Assembly (NCBI GenBank): GCA_965221205.1
Contig: OZ244870.1
Location: 1,984,001-2,048,000, forward strand
Direction: 5' to 3'
Length of the DNA stretch: 64,000 nucleotides
DNA from: CBDFMG01 sp965221205 [NCBI: bacterium]
GTDB lineage: Bacteria > SM23-31
Part shown: positions 58,172 through 64,000 of the stretch, piece after piece
Numbering within the stretch: the stretch's first letter is position 1
Layout: the number at the start of each line of letters is the position of its first letter
Translations under genes and position numbers: made by a program
The notes under the pieces: generated by a model
What the model was told of the DNA's origin: nothing
Seen by the model: only the letters and a program-made list of their open reading frames with translations
The model's database searches: none

Positions 58172-59173
58172 ATGGCTATTCGTGTAGGAATTAATGGATT
58201 TGGTAGAATAGGACGTATGGTTTTAAAAGCAGGATTTTCAGATCCCGAGCTTGAATTTGTTGCAATCAATGATTTAACTGATGTTAAGACCTTAGCACAT
58301 CTTTTTGCAAACGATTCGGTCCATGGACCCTTGGGGAAAAATATTGAAGCATGTGAGAATTCGTTTGACGTTGACGGGAGAAAACTGCAAGTACTCTCGG
58401 AGCGTGATCCGGTGCAGCTTCCTTGGGGTGAGCTTGGTGTCGATGTTGTTGTTGAGTCAACAGGTATTTTTGCTTCGAGTGACAAAGCAGAGCTTCATCG
58501 TGATGCAGGAGCTAAAAAAGTGATTATCTCTGCACCTGCCAAAGGTGATATCGATTTGACAGTTGTGCTCGGAGTGAACGAAAATGAATACGATGCCGAA
58601 AAACACCACATTATTTCAAATGCCTCTTGTACTACAAATTGTCTTGCACCTATTGTGAAAGTATTGCATGATAACTTTCATGTCAAACACGGTCTGATGA
58701 CGACAATCCACTCATATACAAACGATCAACGTATCCTTGATTTTCCTCACACAGATTTACGGCGTGCTCGTGCTGCTGCAGTGTCGATGATCCCGACAAC
58801 AACAGGCGCAGCAAAAGCAGTAGCATTAGTCCTTCCTGAAATGAAAGGTAAACTGGATGGTCTGGCAATTCGGGTACCCACTCCAAATGTCTCAATAGTT
58901 GACCTTGTTGTGGAGGTTGAAAAGGGTACATCAAAAGAAGAAGTGAACGGTGCAATGAAAGCAGCATCAGAGACTTCACTTAAAGGATACCTCGCATATA
59001 GCGACCTTCCTCTTGTTTCTATCGATTTTAATGGATCGGCTTATTCATCCATATTTGATGCAGAATTAACGAATGTCATGAGTGGTAACCTTGTAAAGGT
59101 TATGTCTTGGTATGATAACGAATATGGATATGCGAACCGTGTGAAAGATTTGGTTAAATTCATTGCACATTAA
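58172..59173 (+). CDS. gapA: Glyceraldehyde-3-phosphate dehydrogenase, type I
   Basis: A 333-residue NAD-dependent enzyme of lower glycolysis and gluconeogenesis. The Rossmann start [16 protein letters not shown], catalytic Cys in [12 protein letters not shown], catalytic His in TTIHSYTND and the C-terminal [12 protein letters not shown] are all intact. GAGGAG lies eight bases before ATG. It heads a glycolytic gene cluster in which the next recognisable gene, pgi, is only a fragment. Confidence 0.97.
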   Translation: MAIRVGINGFGRIGRMVLKAGFSDPELEFVAINDLTDVKTLAHLFANDSVHGPLGKNIEACENSFDVDGRKLQVLSERDPVQLPWGELGVDVVVESTGIFASSDKAELHRDAGAKKVIISAPAKGDIDLTVVLGVNENEYDAEKHHIISNASCTTNCLAPIVKVLHDNFHVKHGLMTTIHSYTNDQRILDFPHTDLRRARAAAVSMIPTTTGAAKAVALVLPEMKGKLDGLAIRVPTPNVSIVDLVVEVEKGTSKEEVNGAMKAASETSLKGYLAYSDLPLVSIDFNGSAYSSIFDAELTNVMSGNLVKVMSWYDNEYGYANRVKDLVKFIAH

Positions 59174-59257
59174 TTGTATTATAGCGCATGTATTAGCAAA
59201 TCTTTTTGCAGAAAATAATTAACAATGAGTTGATTCTGTGCATTTGTAATAATCTTA

Positions 59258-59608
59258 GTGTTGTTAAATGATTTCCGGATTGTTAATTATCTTGGGATAA
59301 TTACTATGAATTCTCGATGGAATGATGTTCGATGGCAAAAATCGACGGTCTGGTCACTCTCGCACAATCAACACCCGAATTGCACGATTATACTTCCAGA
59401 AATTAATCCATTTACTATTGGTCGATTGCTCTATATGATGCAGCTTCAAACAGCCTATGCCGATGAATTGTTTCAGGTGAATGCATTTGATCAACCCGGT
59501 GTTGAAGAGGGGAAAAAGGCCACATCACTGATGGGGCGCACTGGAGATGATCAAATGAGGAATCAGTTGAGTGCTACAGTCGATTCAACGTCTGATTATA
59601 TTATTTGA
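59258..59608 (+). pseudogene. pgi: Glucose-6-phosphate isomerase, C-terminal fragment
   Basis: Only about 80 residues of Pgi remain: HPNCTIILPEINPFTIGRLL, YMMQLQTAYADELFQVNAFD, QPGVEEGKKATSLMGRTG. They include the conserved DQPGVE(E/L)GK signature near the C-terminus, with its catalytic-site lysine. The remaining 80 percent of the gene, including the sugar isomerase domains, is absent, and the sequence before HPNC is unrelated. It lies between intact gapA and pgk, so the deletion was internal to the cluster. Confidence 0.82.
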
Positions 59609-59686
59609 CTTAATGTTTGTGTGGTGATTTGCCGGAAGTTAAAAAGTGTTACAATAATGATTTTATACGAAACAGAGCATCATGAT

Positions 59687-60883
59687 ATGATACAATTAAA
59701 TAAATTAACCGTAGATGATATCGATGTTAAAGGGAAAAAAGTATTGGTACGGGTTGACTTTAATGTTCCTATGGACGATGAGGGGAATATTACTGATGAC
59801 AGCCGTATTCGTGCAGCTCTTCCAACAATTCAAAAGATACTTGGTGAAGGCGGTAGAGTAATTCTCATGTCGCATCTTGGACGTCCGAAAGGAAAAACTG
59901 TTGAGTCAATGCGGTTGAAACCGATCGCTGATCAGCTAAATAAAATCATGGATAAGGATATCCCTATTGCTCCCGATTCGATTGGACCGGAGGTGGAACA
60001 GATGGTCGAAAATCTTTCAGATGGCGAATGCATTCTTCTCGAAAATGTCCGATTTCATCCAGGCGAGACCATCAATGATGCTGAATATTCCATGAGTTTG
60101 GCCAAATTAGGAGAACTTTATGTCTATGATGCTTTTGGGACGGCTCACAGAGCTCATGCTTCAACTGAAGGGATAACGAACTACATAAGCACATGTGCGG
60201 CTGGATATCTGCTTCAGAAAGAAATAGAATATCTTTCAACAATTCTCAAAAATCCAAAACATCCGCTTATTGCAATAATCGGGGGTGCAAAAGTTTCGAC
60301 AAAAATTGACATAATCGAGCATTTGTTGGATTTAACCGATTCACTTCTAATCGGCGGCGGAATGATGTTCCCTTTCTTGAAAGCAGTTGGATATGAGATC
60401 GGAGATTCTCTCATGGAAGGAGATAAAATTGAGGTTGCACGGGAAACTATTAAAAAAGCGGGAAGTAAATTGATCCTGCCGGTTGATTGTGTCATAGCAG
60501 ATAGTTTTTCTGAGGATGCAACAACAAAAGTTGTGAATGTAGATGAAATTGGTTCTGGCTGGAGAGGTATGGATATTGGACCGGAAACAATTCGTCTCTA
60601 CTATAAACATATTATTGAAGCACAAACAATATTATGGAACGGCCCGATGGGTGTTTTCGAAATGGAACCGTTTGCAAATGGGACTCGGGAATTAGCACAG
60701 TTCATTGCCGACTCGACTGAAGCCGGAGCTATTTCGGTCATCGGCGGAGGTGATTCTGCAGCTGCAATCTCGAAATTTGATTTAGAAAATGCAATGACAC
60801 ACATCTCGACTGGTGGCGGTGCATCACTTGAAATGCTCGAAGGAAAGGAACTGCCCGGACTGACGGCTCTTACGGACAAATAG
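59687..60883 (+). CDS. pgk: Phosphoglycerate kinase
   Basis: A 398-residue kinase producing ATP from 1,3-bisphosphoglycerate. The substrate-binding N-domain VLVRVDFNVPMDDEGNITDD, HLGRPKG and the nucleotide-binding C-domain (IIGGAKVSTKIDIIEHLL, NGPMGVFEMEPF, SVIGGGDSAAAISKF) are intact. I chose ATG at 59687 to match family length; the frame is open upstream to 59621 but those residues are not conserved. Follows the pgi remnant and precedes eno by 49 bases. Confidence 0.95.
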   Translation: MIQLNKLTVDDIDVKGKKVLVRVDFNVPMDDEGNITDDSRIRAALPTIQKILGEGGRVILMSHLGRPKGKTVESMRLKPIADQLNKIMDKDIPIAPDSIGPEVEQMVENLSDGECILLENVRFHPGETINDAEYSMSLAKLGELYVYDAFGTAHRAHASTEGITNYISTCAAGYLLQKEIEYLSTILKNPKHPLIAIIGGAKVSTKIDIIEHLLDLTDSLLIGGGMMFPFLKAVGYEIGDSLMEGDKIEVARETIKKAGSKLILPVDCVIADSFSEDATTKVVNVDEIGSGWRGMDIGPETIRLYYKHIIEAQTILWNGPMGVFEMEPFANGTRELAQFIADSTEAGAISVIGGGDSAAAISKFDLENAMTHISTGGGASLEMLEGKELPGLTALTDK

Positions 60884-60890
60884 CATATAA

Positions 60891-62210
<1,320 letters not shown>

Positions 62211-62299
62211 GTCATGCTCAAAAGATGTGCTGCTGTGATTTGTCTAAAGTGAAGTAAAAAATTGATTGATGACGGAAACTTCAGAGAAAGTGCAGTGGG

Positions 62300-62816
62300 G
62301 TATCAATAATGAAAACGATGCAGCTGCTCTCTCCGTTATTCAACACAAATGGGATGGTGAAGGACTATACGAAACAGTACTACCTGCAGGTTGCCGATAG
62401 ATTCAAGCGGTTCTGCGAAAATGATTTTGAGAATGCTAAAGTATTATTGTGATCTCCGGAAAAGAACGGAATCGTGCTGAAATGAGCTAAAGATTGACAT
62501 CGTTGAAACTGAAAGCAATGATGGTATATTTGTGAATTCCGATCTAAAGGTGAAAGCCGCAGTCGAATTAGGAACACTGCAGCCGGATGATGTCGATGTG
62601 CAAATTTATTTTGGTAAGTTGAATCCTTACAGAAAAATAGTTAAAGGGCAATCACGGTCTATGGTAAGTGAAAGGAGTAAAAGCAAAAAATCTCATTATA
62701 CAGGAACTATTTCAAGTCCAACAAGCGGATTACATGGTTTTACGATCCGCATAGTTCCGCGTTGCTCTGATCAGGTGAATCCTTTCGAATGGCATCTTGT
62801 TCATTGGCAGAACTAA
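62300..62816 (+). pseudogene. Alpha-glucan (glycogen) phosphorylase, C-terminal fragment
   Basis: The sequence enters inside the gene: LLSPLFNTNGMVKDYTKQYY, LQVADRFKRFCENDFENAK (about 62328-62443). Stops and a frame change near 62450-62530 follow, then the C-terminal segment KAAVELGTLQPDDVDVQIYF, SHYTGTISSPTSGLHGFTIR, ending NPFEWHLVHWQN at 62816. This matches the end of the glycogen phosphorylase family that has about 550-850 residues. The catalytic core and the PLP lysine region are absent. Loss fits the damage to pgi and phosphofructokinase. Confidence 0.72.
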
Positions 62817-62825
62817 GGAGATAAT

Positions 62826-64000
62826 GTGGCGGTCCCGGAAGATTTTATAGTCAAAACATTAGGAGCAACTCAATTTAATTCGCCGATTGGGCTGTCAGTA
62901 GTCAATGGCGATGGTACAAGCAATTTTGTTCCTGATGAGTTCCGAGTCCGATATCGGGTTGAGTATTTTCCGGGTGATGAGAAACTGGATGGGCTACTTT
63001 TTGAAAAATCAGGTCCCCGGGAGCGTCTCTTCTTTAATCCCGCAAAGACGAAAGCTGCAATTGTGACCTGCGGCAATCTCTGTCCCTGATTAAATAACGT
63101 AATCAGGTTAATTGTTCTGGAATTGTACCATAATTATGGTGTAAAAGAAATTCTCGGTATACAGTATGGTTATCAGGGTTTAAATCCCACTCATGGAAAA
63201 CCACCTGTTAACCTGACACCAGTCTATGTCGAGGGTATTCATCAGGAGGGTGGGACTGTCCTCGGTTCTTCACGGGGACCGGAAGACCCAAAGACTATTG
63301 TCGATTTTCTCGATTACAACGGGGTCAATATTTTTTTCTGTATTGGTGGTGACGGGACATTGAAAGGTGCTCATGCAATATGTAAAGAAATTGAGAAGCA
63401 AAAGAAGAATATCGCAGTTATAGGGATTCCAAAAACAATTGATAATGATATTAGATTTGCCTGGAAAACTTTTGGTTTCAGCACCGCAGTCGAAAAAGCA
63501 AAAGAGATTATCGACTGTGCGCATATAGAGGTACGTGGTGCTCCAAACGGTATCGGACTAGTAAAGGTCATGTGGGGCGCGCAGCAGGTTTTATCGCTGC
63601 TGCGGCAACGCTTGCAAGCCAGGAAGTGAATTTTACATTGATTCCCGAAGATCCGTTTGAGTTTAATGGAGAAAGTGGGTTTCTTCATGCGTTGAAGAAA
63701 CGAATATTGGCGCGAGGATATGCAGTTATTGTCGTCGCTGAAGGTGCAGGACAGAATTTAATTAAAATGCACGCTTCGAAAAAAGATGCCTTTGGAAATG
63801 TAAGACTCGATGATATTGGGATGTTTTTACGTGATACGGTCAATATCTATTTTAAAGAAAATCACATACCAACAAACTTGAAATATATCGATCCGACCGA
63901 GTTATATTATTTGAAGTATACCTGCAAACGGTGATGACCGGCTTTTTTGTAATTCCCTTGCCCGTCATCATGCTGTTCATGCTGCAATGACCGGTAAAAC
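62826..64000 (+). pseudogene. 6-phosphofructokinase (PPi- or ATP-dependent, group II-like), frameshifted, runs off the window
   Basis: The N-terminal extension (FSPIG-type region, EYFPGDEKLDGLLFEKSG) leads to AAIVTCGNLCP, where an indel near 63087 breaks the PFK signature CGGLCPGLNNVIR. The next frame (63123-63629) carries IQYGYQGLNP, FFCIGGDGTLKGAHAI and IGIPKTIDNDI, the phosphate and sugar binding motifs. A further shift near 63570 gives MGRAAGFIAAAATLASQEVN and EDPFEFNGESGF. Another shift occurs near 63900, followed by the window end. At least three indels. GTG start at 62826 lies after AAGGAG. It resembles the long plant/spirochaete-type PFK clade. The remaining 3' part was not seen. Confidence 0.85.

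Overview
The window is a 64 kb stretch of an AT-rich bacterial chromosome. The cell envelope genes point to a didermic organism: LapA/LapB-type proteins, a Tat-exported glycosylasparaginase, an outer-membrane barrel remnant and periplasmic M16, M23 and M28 peptidases. Together with flagellar genes, a GroES-GroEL pair, MtaB and MiaB and two-subunit glycine decarboxylase, this suggests a member or relative of the FCB superphylum (Marinimicrobia, Calditrichota or KSB1-like). That placement is an inference from gene style, not from a marker phylogeny.

The most striking property is how much of the window is broken. About 25 recognisable genes carry frameshifts, nonsense codons, end truncations or internal deletions. 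Long housekeeping genes beside them (groEL, mutS, rpsA, miaB, mtaB, trpS, gapA, pgk, eno) read through cleanly. A uniform sequencing-error rate would not spare the essential genes, so I read this as real, recent genome erosion.

Layout. 0-4.5 kb: end of gcvPB, a Trm112-like protein, a Tat-exported glycosylasparaginase, a dead IS1595-like transposase and a secreted Xaa-Pro aminopeptidase. 4.6-9.4 kb is an accessory patch: a zinc-ribbon protein split by an in-frame TGA, a 650-aa GHKL ATPase, a GC-rich remnant of a plasmid RepA protein, small ORFs with good ribosome-binding sites, and a wrecked acetamidase. 9.5-14.3 kb: an FtsB-like division protein, a dead barrel protein, an RsbW-like kinase and groESL behind a bidirectional terminator. 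14.5-20.1 kb: wrecked adenylate cyclase, lexA, dinB, a response regulator and a secreted protein, with a 393-bp cassette bounded by perfect 21-bp inverted repeats lying between lexA and dinB. 20.1-29.1 kb: xdhC and an intact block of exported or envelope hydrolases (M28, two M16, HAD, M23).

29.2-33.4 kb starts at an initiator tRNA and holds an eroded island: rmuC fragment, N-terminus of a large nuclease/STAND-like defence protein cut by an intact IS3-family element, a broken tyrosine integrase and an S9 peptidase fragment. 33.6-39.1 kb: a sodium:solute symporter, then a collapsed flagellar export cluster (fliO, fliP, an flhB-like tail) joined to an SLC13 transporter fragment, and a dead NHL-repeat surface protein. 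39.4-53 kb is a healthy housekeeping run: HNH protein, trpS, scpA, scpB, rluB, rpsA, mtaB, miaB, lapA, lapB, a SPOR protein and mutS. 53.2-56.5 kb: flgN, a flgK remnant fused in frame to flgL, fliW and csrA. 56.6-64 kb: a RocD-like aminotransferase, then a glycolytic cluster in which gapA, pgk and eno are intact but pgi, a glucan phosphorylase and phosphofructokinase are truncated or frameshifted.

Taken together, three systems appear to be lost as units: SOS response and translesion synthesis, the flagellum, and upper glycolysis with glycogen mobilisation. Protein folding, translation, chromosome segregation, mismatch repair, envelope maintenance and the triose half of glycolysis are kept. 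This is the pattern expected of a lineage that recently became host-associated or otherwise metabolically dependent.
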